The notes under the pieces are model-generated. The model was not told the origin of the DNA and made no database searches. It worked only from the letters and a program-made list of their open reading frames with translations. This document shows positions 22,693-32,640 of a DNA stretch of 64,000 bases, one piece after another. This DNA is from Scolanthus callimorphus (Eukaryota > Cnidaria > Anthozoa > Actiniaria > Edwardsiidae): positions 32,781,492 to 32,845,491 of the forward strand of contig CM066914.1 in assembly GCA_033964015.1 (NCBI GenBank), read 5' to 3'. Position numbers and translations under genes: made by a program. The stretch's first letter is position 1, and each line of letters begins with the position of its first letter.

Positions 22693-23117
22693 ATTGAGCG
22701 ATGGTGGAAGGAGCTACATGAAAGGCTAGAAAAGTATTTCAAGTTTCCTTTGAGGCAACTTAAAGATCAAGGCCACTATGATCCTGAGAATGAAATTCAT
22801 AGGTACAAGTAATTGAATAATATTCTTTATATACTAGTCAAGTAGGCTTGTAACCAAGACAAACCAAGTGACAAGGGTTTCACATTTGGTATAAGCCTTT
22901 GAAATGTGTGTTACTTAATAAGGCTCGATATTTTTTTTCATTGAAAGGCAAATCATGGCATACATTATGATTCCAATTGTTCAAAAGGAAGTTGACACAT
23001 TTGTGGAAGTGGTTTGGAACAGTCTCAGGATACGTGTGCAAAAAGATACCTTCCTACCAGACGGTGTTCCAGACCATATCTACAGATGTCCAGAAAAGTA
23101 TGATCTCCAAGAATGTG
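22693..23117 (+). pseudogene. Integrase-core-like gene, two 3' exons
   Basis: Exon A (22693-22802) follows acceptor gttacag, reads IERWWKELHERLEKYFKFPL and RQLKDQGHYDPENEIH, and ends ag/gtacaag. Exon B (22948-23117) follows attgaaag in matching phase. It reads QIMAYIMIPIVQKEVDTFVE, then VWNSLRIRVQKDTFLPDGVP and CPEKYDLQEC, ending g/gtatgt. This resembles the C-terminal end of the integrase-core (rve-like) protein family common in cnidarians and fish, with the final catalytic-core Glu context IERWW. The exons carrying the rest of the catalytic core are not in the window as far as I can see, so it is partial. Function in the host is unknown. Confidence 0.6.
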
Positions 23118-23827
23118 GTATGTTGGTAACATTCTTGATACCCTCAACATTTGATCTGAAGAAGAGATTGTTAAATGGAGCAAATTTGGTAAAATTTTAT
23201 TGCAGGCATAGGGAGTGCAACAGTCACAGGGGGATAGTTGGATATAAAAATGACGGGGGGGGGGGGGGGGGGGGGCTGATGGAGCTTCGAATTTCATACC
23301 CTAAAAACTACCTGAGCCATAAATTTTATACCCAAAAAAAATACCCGCTCCCAAAATTTTATACTCAAAACAATGCCCAGCTTTTTTAGGCTTTTTCAGA
23401 CCAATAAACACATGATGCCGAGCTGCTGGAATGTTATAAACAAAGTTCTAATTGACTACAGGTGCCGAATTGATCACATTTAAGTCGACCAATACTCCAG
23501 TTTCTACTGTTGAATTTGCACCGGAAGACGAACAAGGATGCCTAAATACAGTGGGAGCCTCAATACAGTGGGAGCCTCGAGTACCAACACGCTCCAAAAG
23601 TGGTCACATGTATGCTTATTGTTTAGTTTCAAGCTTCACTATTGGCTTCAAATAGTGGCACCTACCCCAAAAATACCTTTGTAGAATTTCCAACCCAAAG
23701 TACTTTTAATACAAGATTTCATACCCAAAAACACGTTGGTATCCCTTAGGGCAATAGTAAGGTCACATTATTTTATAAGTGCAATACTCTGATGCCATTG
23801 TTATAATTACACTGTGCTTGATCTTAC
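23118..23827. repeat. Interspersed repeat with poly-G run
   Basis: A run of about 20 G (near 23257-23275) is followed by phrases such as ttttataccc(a), repeated several times, and gttggtatcccttagggca (about 23731). The wording matches the GC-ended repeat at 5.3-5.7 kb (tatcccttaggg), so it is probably a decayed relative. No gene is seen. Confidence 0.45.
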
Positions 23828-24896
23828 ATTTTCAGAACGCTGGTACGAAAAGTGAGCAAGACATTCTGCCTTTTCAGTCCATGAACAGCTGGCTCCATTG
23901 TCACAAACAATGCCATCGTTGTTGATGTATTTCCCGAAAGTCCCATCTACAAATTCCTCGATGGCAACAAACTCGTCTTCTATTTTCCCCATGAATATTT
24001 TATTGTACTGAAGAGTTTTTTTCCGAAGAGAATGTCATTGCCGCCGGCAATAACCTCTGCCTTTAACTTTGCAGAGAAGTTTCGCGCAAGATAGTGTATT
24101 TGCATGCATTTCTTTGTGTGTTCTTCCAGTGTTTGTTTCGTTTCCAATATATCCGCCTTGGTTTTGTCGCTATATTTCTTAATCACCCATGTGGTGTGGT
24201 TGAATTCCTGGTGTTTCGACGTGGCCTTGAAGGCTTGTCGAAACCCTCCTGAAGCGAACGGCTCCCCTTCGATAGTGAAGTCCACTCTGCCCGGCTTTGA
24301 CCATGACATTTCGGTAAGGTAGAAATGAAAGACTTCGACCACCGTGGTCTTCTTTATCATCCTGCCCAAATTAAGCATCTCCACGACTGACAAACTTCGC
24401 GGGACAAACTTGCTTGGGCTAGCTTTTAAGGGAACAGAGCTTGCTGCACGGGAGGGGCAAGGCTGGGATTTCATGGAATCTACCTTGACTTCTGGTCCCT
24501 GTAGTTATCTGGCGCTTCTATGGGCCAGAGTCTTCTTCCTCCCCAACTGGCACAAAGCGAATATGTATTACTTTTGTTGAGGGGAGTTGCTTTATTGAGA
24601 AGCACGAAGGCCCCTGTTCCCCGGCGAGGACATCACAGTACATAGTTTCAAACATTTCGAAGTGCTTCATGCACGCGAGTTTGATGTTTTCCATGGTGAG
24701 TTCCTCGTATTCTTCAAAGTGGACAAACACATGTGGGCCCATTCGAGTATACTTTTGAGCTTTCCCGCTCACCTCTGCGCTTAGCCGTTGAACAACTATG
24801 GTCTCAAGCTCCTTAGCCGCTTTCTTTCCTTTCTTTTTGTTTGCGCTTCTCTTTCATGCGATCTTTGAACTTCTGGAATTCTCGCTCGTCCGCCAT
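23828..24896 (-). pseudogene. Alpha-type protein kinase (MHCK/eEF2K family), frameshifted
   Basis: Starts at ATG 24896 (MADEREFQKFKDRMKEK), followed by a region with MGPHVFVHFEEYEELTMENI and SCFSIKQLPSTKVIHIRFVP, then the alpha-kinase domain: GEPFASGGFRQAFKATSKH, TTWVIKKYSDKTKADIL with the ATP-binding Lys candidate, and KCMQIHYLARNFSAKL. In a second frame follow GKIEDEFVAIEEFVDGTFGK and KAECLAHFSYQRSEN, ending at a donor gaaaat/gtaaga (23827). The Zn-binding C-terminus would be on a later exon that I did not find. Frame changes occur at A-runs near 24830 and 24020 and one near 24530. They may be true lesions or consensus errors. Alpha kinases phosphorylate Ser/Thr in cytosolic targets. Confidence 0.7.
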
Positions 24897-25253
24897 GTTC
24901 GATTGTATCGCGAGTTGGAGTGTGTTGGATAGAAAACCACGTGCGAAGCCGACACATCACTTAGGGGTGGACTATATGATCTTTGAGGGCATGCGAGGGG
25001 CCGAAATGAATTCTGGTCTATGGTAACCATAGGCCAACTGCATATTTTTTTCAGTTTAATTAAAAAAAAAGACTATGGCAGTGATAGGCCAATCGTTATT
25101 ATTTTTTCGTTTTGTTTGAATTTTAAATATAAATGAAGATATATTTATTTTCCGCATTGTTTACACTTTTGTTTGCTTCCTATTGATTGAATCTTTCTTC
25201 ATTCAGTCTTATTTTTGTTTTGTTTCGATTCTAGTGTTTAATAATTTTGATTG
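24897..25253. other. AT-rich spacer
   Basis: Holds the possible upstream region of the alpha-kinase gene (cacgtg near 24938) and then AT-rich DNA up to the DIRS RT breakpoint. Confidence 0.4.
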
Positions 25254-25786
25254 TCAATTTAAAATGACAATTAAACTAAACATGCCACAATTTTCAAGAA
25301 AATGAAAAATAATATCCCAAAACCATGGATTTTCCTTGTCCCAGGCCACCATACTGAAGTAAGCATCCTTCAAGTTCATAGAAACCATGTAATCCCCTGC
25401 ACAAACATTATTTATGGCTGAATTAATGTTCTCCATTTTGAAATGAATCTTTTCCACAAAAGGATTCAATGGCTTAAGGTTAATAACAGGCCTAAGATCA
25501 CCAGTTTTCTTTGGAACTAGAAAAAGAGTAGAAATGAACTCTCCTTGGGTGTATTCCACAGGCTCAATAGCACCCTTATCCATAAGAGTCTGAATTCAGA
25601 CTTAACAACTTCTGATTGCGATTCAGAGAAAGTTATAGGTTTAGGGATGAAGTGCTGGTAGGGTTGAGAGGTCAGTTCTAGCCTGTACCCCAAAACAGCT
25701 TGTAAGATCCGAGGATCAGTGGTGATCTTACGCCAATTTTCAATATGATTGGCTAAGTTTCCAGCACAGAATATTACCTCTTTCAT
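25254..25786 (-). pseudogene. DIRS reverse transcriptase, N-terminal part only
   Basis: Reads ENWRKITTDPRILQAVLGYR, then MDKGAIEPVEYTQGEFISTL, FLVPKKTGDLRPVINLKPLN and YMVSMNLKDAYFSMV (motif A, catalytic Asp). One frame change lies near 25590. Homology ends shortly after DAYFS; motif B and the YxDD box are missing, so the domain is truncated. Confidence 0.75.
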
Positions 25787-25879
25787 GCTTTGTCCTTGTT
25801 TGTCTTGGATGCATAGCTGCTGCTGCTGGTGGAAGTTGTATAGGATCCCCGCCGACGCCGGAGGAACCTCGGCGGAACC

Positions 25880-26856
25880 CTAAAAAGAACCCCTCCTTCC
25901 ACGTGTACTGAATGTAAAGTTTCCATCTCCGCGTCCTGAACCACTTGACCTTGAACCATGCCCGGAAAAGCTGGAAACCTTCTTTGAGATCTTGTTAACT
26001 TCGCTTATATCTTTTATTTGTTTGGCTAGATCGTCACCAAAGAGTAGTGTTGTAATTTTGGTAGATTTGGAACACACTGATTGAAAGCTTTTATTAATAT
26101 GAGGCCTTAACTCATCTCTCCTTTTTAAGGAGGTCAGGAAAATAGCATTCCCCAAGACGTTCAGCGTATCTGAGAGTTGGGGGAGGATACTACCAGGATC
26201 AATTTTCTCCTTTTGTTCTCTGCCTTGATAACATGTTCGAGTGTAATCACAAGGGCTTGATTAGCCTTCACGATGGTTTTTTGGATGTCCTGAAGGGCAA
26301 GGTCCTTCATCCTCACCGGTTTGGGTAAGTCGAACCAGAGTTCTTTATTTACTTTTGGTACTGCCAAGAATTCGCAGTTTTTTGGCGTTTGGTATTTGTT
26401 TTGGATTCCTTTGACTTTGTTCTCTAAGGGTTTGGTCACGCAATTCGCATTAACTATCTTAGCGATCATATCGCTAACCGGAATCCTCACAAATAGACGA
26501 TAGGATATAACCCTTGTCCGTCTTTTCTTCGTTGTCCGTAGTTAAAGAGTTTTCTACGGAACTAGTGCTCGGCTTCGACCCTTCGGGTGAGCTCGAGTGT
26601 GAATTTGAATCGGCCACGAGCTTAGCTTCTGGCCTCCTTCAAATGAATCTTCAACCTTTCTCTTGACGAGTTCTGTCAGGGCAGAGACAGACTTGACAAT
26701 ATCGTCGATACCTAGTTGAGTCTTCATTTCTTCTACATCGAATTCATGTTTCCTCGCCGCCGCGACCTTCGTCTTCGTTGTTAGACTCGTCGAGTTGTAC
26801 AGCACTCTTATTAGCGTCCTCTGTCGCTGCCATAACGCAAGGAGAAATAAAGGCAA
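25880..26856 (-). pseudogene. DIRS gag-like region
   Basis: Three overlapping minus-strand frames in the position of DIRS gag. One reads FDVEEMKTQLGIDDIVKSVS, another WFDLPKPVRMKDLALQDIQK and the third ends in a Gly/Ser/Arg-rich tail (SGSGRGDGNFTFSTRGRRG). No zinc knuckle is seen. At least two frame changes split it. The identification is by position and composition. Confidence 0.5.
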
Positions 26857-26954
26857 GCGAAAAAACTAGTTGATAAGCAGTTTAAGCAACGACGAATGTT
26901 CAAAGTAAAGAAATATAAATGAATATACAAATACTGACCTGTTTGTGAAAGCAC

Positions 26955-27285
26955 AAAAGGGAGAACTGATTATTATGCAGCGCGCTTGGGGTTATATACC
27001 GTCCTCATTTGCATTTCAATTACTTTGGAGAGTGACCGCTGACTTGTTAGTATCGAAGGAAGTATGCAAATTAAGCCCATAATGCGGAGCATATCGGAAG
27101 AGAATGTGGAAAAGTGCTGCAACAGCCAAAGTGTAACCCCTCATATCTTAAAGAGGGATCAATTAGAAAAAAGTCATATTTGATATTTTGTTTCTTATTG
27201 CATAAGGATTGTCTATGCTAAGAATCAAGCCTTCATGACTTTACCTGACCTTATGGTAGAAATCTTGCCATTTTTGGGTTCTGTC
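26955..27285 (-). repeat. DIRS inverted terminal repeat, right (5') copy
   Basis: Inverted copy of the left terminal repeat. It contains the likely promoter region upstream of the gag frame (ggttatataccgtcctcatt). Confidence 0.75.
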
Positions 27286-27860
27286 GAATATATAGTTTCG
27301 CCGCAGGGACAGCTAGCGAAAATGATACACACTTCCCCTGTAATCTCTGTAAAGACTTGACAGTCACCTTTTCTTTTCCCGTTTCCAAAAAAACCTCACG
27401 AACCTTCTCGAAGGTATCAACTTTTCTGCGCAGAATTACAAATGTTTGCTTTGTTGTATAAATATTAAAACCCAAATATTTTAAGTTCTTGGTGGGTTGC
27501 AAAAACACTCTTATCTAATCCGATAGTATATCTTAGCTGAACAAAAAGGGACAAAAATTCAAAAACAGCTACTTTAGCTGCAGCGAGGCTATACTTCTGA
27601 GAGCGCTCTGACTGTCACCTTCTCTTTTCCCGGTTCCAAAATATCCTCACGAAGCTTCTCGAAGGATTCAACGTTTCTGCGCGGAATAACAAATGTTTGC
27701 TTTGTTGTATAAATATTAAAACCCAAATATTCCAAGTTCTTGGTGGGTTGCAAAACACTCTTATCTAATCCAATAGTATATCCCAGCTGAACAAACTTCA
27801 ACTTCAAAAACAGCTACTTTAGCTGCAGCGAGACTATACTTCTGAGAGCGCTCTGACGGA
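27286..27860 (-). pseudogene. RT C-terminal region of the older retroelement, duplicated
   Basis: Two tandem copies encode VLQPTKNLEYLGFNIYTTKQ and TFVIPRRNVESFEKL, the RT thumb/connection region. The second copy continues LQRLQGKCVSFSLAVPAAKL then YIR and is cut by the DIRS insertion at 27286; the text resumes at 19300 with YIRRISAAIA. Inactive. Confidence 0.65.
27357..27856. repeat. ~247-bp tandem duplication
   Basis: Copy 1 about 27357-27605 and copy 2 about 27606-27856, both ending tatacttctgagagcgctct plus gac, about 90 percent alike. It duplicates part of the RT frame. Confidence 0.85.
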
Positions 27861-27949
27861 GCACTAGACCAAGGTCCCTTCATCGTAAGGACTTCCCCAT
27901 TAAGACGATCGTCAATATATAGCGAACAAGAATTAACTCCGATTTTTGG

Positions 27950-28469
27950 TCAAATGTACGATCCGCGAATTCTGATGTCTCTTTTCAAATAGCAATTCCG
28001 CTGAAAATGCCCCAAACGTTGACAGTAATGGCACCTTTTATCATTTGAGGAATACGGGTGGAACCCAGCATAAGATTTCCCTTCTCGGCGTTCTTCACCT
28101 TGGCTAATCTGGCCATAACACATTGGTCATCCTTATCTCCCAGAACCCCTTGACGTAATTTTTAAATAGTTCATCAGGACAAGATAATTTCTCTCTAAGA
28201 GTCTGAATGGCTGCCCTATAAAAATCAGCCTTGATATGCTTTTGCTCTGCGGGAACCATCTTCAGGTTGAGTACTAAATCCAAGAGAGCATCTTTCGAGA
28301 ACACGGTGCTCTTTGACTCCACCAACTGGAAGATCTTTGATAAAGCTCCCCCAAAACTATCTTTATTGCTCTTCTCCAAAACGTCCAAGCGTTCCCTAAT
28401 GGCCTTCTTCCTAACAGGAAAAGAAGGATAAAAAAGGCTACATGATACAAACCCAGATAGACACAGCAC
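27950..28469 (-). pseudogene. Gag-like region with CCHC zinc knuckle
   Basis: A helical segment (ERLDVLEKSNKDSFGGALSK, DALLDLVLNLKMVPAEQKH) is followed after a frame change by a zinc knuckle CHYCQRLGHFQRNC (C-x2-C-x4-H-x4-C, about 28005-28045). The knuckle binds nucleic acid in retroelement Gag. It lies upstream of and in the same orientation as the older RT fragments, so it is probably the same element's gag. Confidence 0.6.
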
Positions 28470-28620
28470 TCAGAAATCATACGCACAAACTACCAATTGA
28501 ACTCAGCATATACAAAAGAAAACAAACATAAACTGTGTCCCTGCCTGATTTTTATAAAACACAAAAACTTTGTACAGTTTGTACTCAGTAATCATGTTCA
28601 AAGATAGTAATCAAGCACAA
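28470..28620. other. Spacer between retroelement and array
   Basis: No gene or repeat structure is recognised here. Confidence 0.4.
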
Positions 28621-29872
28621 TGACCAAAATCCCATACATTCTGAATAAAATCTTGAAAATTCAACTCGCTGTTATTTGCTGCAGGTTAGAGATTTTAAGC
28701 TGAAACTTGGGTTTCTGACTAATATCAATTGTTTCTTTGTATTTCTGGATTTGTTTTTGACGAAACATCTCGTTAAGAGGTAGTTGGGGTGACGTGACCT
28801 GGTTAGTGCAAATGGCCTATTGTCATACAGTATTTACATGTATTTGGACAAGACCTTGCTCTATGGTTTGTCAATTGCCAGGTTAGTTACTTTTGGTGAA
28901 AGTTCAAAAACAACATATATTTCTGTATTACTGGGAGTGTCGCATATTTCCTAGTCATGTCTGTAATTTTTTAGCAAATACACAATAAATGCACAACTTT
29001 TGCTGAATTGCTCTTTATGTATTTTCTACGCAACATAATTTCTACTGTCATTTTGGAATACAATTTATATATAGTACAGTACAATATCAACAAGGCCATT
29101 ATGCAACTTGTCGTCAAAATAATTACTGTGGGACTACGTCAACTGGGCCATTTTGTATGAATGTAGTCAATCAGAAAGGGAGTACAGAACAAAGGATATT
29201 CAATTTCTTGAGATCTCAGGCATCAGAATATAAGCTTTTCTCTAAAATGTTTGAAAATTAAGAGCAGAAATCACTCATCACCAAACGTAGTTCAGGTATA
29301 ATATGTCCAGGCATTTTGGAATGAAGGATTTGCAAGCAAAAATTACCTCTATAGAAAGGAAAAATTCAGAAATTGTGCCACCATTGTGTGATGTGGTTAT
29401 CATTTTGCTGTAGAGTCTTTCCAAGTGTGAATAATATTTAACAAGCTCAAATATTTATTATTCCAAAGCCCTGGGGCTTTTGGCAAATCAGTTCCCATTT
29501 TGCTTCATTCTCAGCGATTAGATACATGTGATATTTTGGTTTCGTGTTGTTCACTATATGGGGCCAACCACTGACAACAAAAACAATCCTTCAGATCAAA
29601 AAATCACCAAAATTGCCTAATTAATGCACCCACTTGCCTCTAAAATCAAACTGCCTATTATGACCCTGAGGCAGACTCCTTATTTGTATGTTATAATAGA
29701 TAATGACTGAAAGAGCTCAGACTGAAAATGGTCATGAAATTTGACACATTATTAAAGAATATGCTATTGGTCAAAAATGTAAAAATAATTGCAGCTATTA
29801 GTAACTGTTAAAAATCCCCTTTGACATATCTCTATACCCTAATGTTCCCTGACTCTGAAAGGTGTTCTGTAT

Positions 29873-30391
29873 TCAGATGCATATGTCTATGGCTAATTTA
29901 AATGTTGCACTATTTTCCATGTCAGACCTCTTTACCAACTTGTTAAAGGTCAATGCCTCATTAACAAACAACTTCTTTTTTGCCAGCTCCTTGATACCTC
30001 ATTTGAAGCACTTTTGTAAATTATTCTGCAAGACAATATCAAAACAAATTTATTAGTAGTAGTAGAAGTAGCATTAATCTCCCCCAGATTTAATGGGGGA
30101 CTAAGCCCATAAAGCTTCTTTGGCCCCCATCTGGTTAAGAAAAAAAATATTTTTTCCATTTTTAAGAAAGTAAGGTCTGTGTTCTTACCTTCCATTGCTA
30201 AATACTGCTGGCAGCCCGCATTGAGATATCCTTATGCTCAGGTTCAGCCTGTCTTGATTATCAGCATTCTGGTGTAAGCACATAGTGCATTGTAGCCCAT
30301 TGACATCGATCTGGGGACTAGATACTTCATTCGTGTTGGGACTTACATCTCCCACATCCCACTTGAAGATATAACACCTATCATTTTCCAT
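29873..30391 (-). pseudogene. MATH-like gene in Harbinger, copy 1
   Basis: Exon 1 (30189-30391) starts MENDRCYIFKWDVGDVSP and ends ggaag/gtaaga; exon 2 (29873-30025) follows acceptor gtcttgcag in matching phase. The spliced product would be about 118 residues. The pattern YIFKW, SSPQIDVNG, a hydrophobic strand LNLSIRIS, then SRSW and a C-terminal helix-strand resembles a MATH (meprin/TRAF) domain. Here one T is missing from the T-run in exon 2 (6 rather than 7), which shifts the end. Start is 60-70 bp from the transposase frame on the other strand, so a shared divergent promoter is likely. Confidence 0.5.
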
Positions 30392-30454
30392 TGTATCCTA
30401 GACAGTTATTAAAAACATACATTTGAAATGATATTTTGTCTATGAGAATTAGGG

Positions 30455-31666
30455 AAGGGAAGAATTAGGTCTTCATCAGTCTGAGCTTGAACAGAAGAGA
30501 GCTCGGAGATGCTATTATGAGCTGCTTACTTCTGAACTAGAGGTCGCTGCAAGTGTTTCAGCAACAGTTTTCGTGTTAACCAAACTGAAAAGAATAGATC
30601 GAGGCCCAAACGAAGAGCGACAAACACATTGGTGGACCAATGGATATAGCAACTGGGATGAGAAGGCCTTCAAGAAACGTCTGAGAGTCACGAAAGGAAT
30701 TTTTGAGTATATTCTCAATGAAATCAGAGATGAAATCATTAAACAACCAACCCGAATGAAGCCAAATCAAACACCGCCACAAACTCAGCTGGCCATGTGC
30801 CTATACCGTCTGGCCCATGGATGTACATTTCTAACAGTTGGCGATTTATTTGGAGTTGCGGAATCTACCGCCCATACTATATTTCAAGATGTTTGTAAAG
30901 CGATTGTAAGAAAGCTGTACGACAAATACGTCTGTTTACCTAGTAATCAAGCACAATGGAGCCATGAGCTGCGAAAGTTCCTTTGGGACTGGGAATTCAT
31001 TTGTGTTGGGGCCTGGGATGGTTTATATACGTATACGTCACAACAAAACTGAAAAACTTTTACAGTTTCAAGAAGAGATACTCTGTAACAAACATGGGTT
31101 TTATCGGGTATAATAAGCGTTTCATGTTTGCTGGTGTCGGGGTACCAGGATCTGTACACGATTCAAGGCTGCTGAAAAGTTGTGACATCTATTCTGATAT
31201 TGAGAATGGTCACGTTCTTCCAAATAAAGTTCTGAACCTTTCTCCACATGGTGAAATTCCATTTGATACTGTTGGAGACTCCGCATTTCCAAACCCTCCA
31301 TGGCTTGTAAAACCCTATAAAGATGGGACCAGGGTACCCAAGGAACGATACTTCAATAAAAGGCTTTGTTCTGCCAGAGTGGTGTCTGAGCATGCATATG
31401 GCATGCTCAAGGGTAGGTGGCGATTTCTCTACAAGAAAACTGAATGTAGTTTAGACAACATATCTGTTATTATTATGGCCTGTATTTCCCTGCACAATCT
31501 ATGTATAGACAGAAATGATCCCTGTGACCCGAGATGGAGACTACAAATCAAAAAGCTAAATCTGATTAGAGACAACACCAATCAGCAACAGACTGCAGAC
31601 TCTGGCACTGTGAGAAGTACTATTGCTAACTGGCTGTGGGACATACGAGAGACAAGGGGAAGATAA
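30455..31666 (+). pseudogene. Harbinger (HARBI1-like) transposase, copy 1
   Basis: DDE transposase of the PIF/Harbinger superfamily. The first frame covers the N-terminal DNA-binding part (ERQTHWWTNGYSNWDEKAF, TFLTVGDLFGVAESTAHTIF) up to VGAWDG with the first catalytic Asp. The second frame begins within YVYVTTKLKNFYSF and holds GVPGSVHDSRLLKS, VGDSAFPNPPWLVKPY (second Asp) and SEHAYGMLKGRWRFL (Glu). One frame change near 31022-31030 separates them. The open frame starts after a possible acceptor (gaattag) near 30455 without an ATG, so a short upstream exon is likely. Family members are about 350-400 residues, and the combined frames match. Confidence 0.85.
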
Positions 31667-32101
31667 AGCTCCACGTCCTTTGTGAATCATTGAAGCTCAC
31701 CCTAAACGACAATAACGACATCACTGGGGTGATTGTGCCTCCAGTCAACTTCACCCTTGCACAAGAGTATGTTGATGCATTAAGTTCATTCAATCCACTT
31801 CTTGAAGATGGTAACTATGGTATCACGATCTATTTGCAAGTAAGAGAGTATATAATTGAGGCTAGAAGAAGGCAAGGCAACGTGCAGTAAGTAGTTATTA
31901 GTAGTTGAGCTTCACTCTGCTATATGGTACACTGTAACTTTTACAGTATCCAAAGAGCCCTAGAAGGGATTTAGTATTTCAAAAACAGATAGTATAGAAT
32001 TTTTTATTGGAAAACCAAAACTTTAATTGGCAATTTTATTCAAGGAAGGATTGCCTGATTTCAAGCTGAGAGTGCCTGGGGCGAATCCCTTAATATTATT
32101 A

Positions 32102-32363
32102 TTATCGAAATGAGATCCAGAGAAAGAGCATGCTGAACTATACAAAATCCTAAAGTTTGGAGTTGATTGTGTAAATTCCGATGGAGATACAGGCATTCCA
32201 AGATGCAAGATGCCGTTATCGGATTTCATACAAATCTTGTAAAATTTTGGACTTTTTGAATGGCTGTTTCTCAAAGCCTATTTGCCCGATTAATACCAAA
32301 CTTTGGGATTTTGTATAGTTCAGCATGCTCTTTCTCTGATACGGATCGCATTTCAATAATGGT
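32102..32363. repeat. Long hairpin in each array unit
   Basis: Arms about 32102-32165 and 32291-32363 pair over ~65 bp (gagaaagagcatgctgaact then atacaaaatcc) with a ~125-bp loop. The same hairpin occurs near 36333-36595, 40562-40825 and 44783-45040. It could be a nested MITE or an RNA hairpin. Confidence 0.75.
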
Positions 32364-32414
32364 AATATTAAGGGACTCGCCACTGGCACTCACTGCTTGA
32401 AATCCGGCAATGGT

Positions 32415-32640
32415 CAAGGAGTTTCTAGTCAGCCAGCAGCAAAGCCAAAAATGAGTGCTTGCTTAAAATATAATTTCCAACCCATGGATTTTATGTTCAT
32501 CTGACAGAGTGTTGTTTTAATAAAATGTCTACAATGCTTAAGGAGTTTCTACTCGGCCAACAGCAAAGCCAAAAATGAGAGCTTGATTAAAATATAATTT
32601 CCAACCCATGGCTTTTATGTGCATCGGACAGAGGTTTGTT
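32415..32640. repeat. ~120-bp tandem duplication in each array unit
   Basis: aaggagtttct(a)...cagcaaagccaaaaatgag, then aaaatataatttccaaccca and tggnttttatg, occurs twice, about 125 bp apart. Repeated in the other units near 36645, 40875 and 45093. Confidence 0.8.

Larger units (their letters stand above)
19301..27285 (-). mobile_element. DIRS-type tyrosine-recombinase retrotransposon, rearranged
   Basis: Coding order on the minus strand is gag (26.86-25.88 kb), RT start (25.79-25.25 kb), RNase H (21.82-21.04 kb) and tyrosine recombinase (21.17-19.88 kb). The ends are inverted copies (19301-19700 and 26955-27285), and an internal complementary region lies beside the recombinase gene (19771-19885), the terminal architecture known for DIRS1. 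It lies inside another RT/RNase H element. The RT is cut off and 3.4 kb of unrelated DNA (21.82-25.25 kb) occupies its place. The words gaatgta and gaatata just outside the ends may be chance, since tyrosine recombinases do not usually duplicate targets. Confidence 0.7.

Noticed and set aside
31636..31890. 84-codon frame after each Harbinger transposase
   Set aside because: Overlaps the transposase end in another frame and differs between A and B units by a frame change, so it is not conserved.
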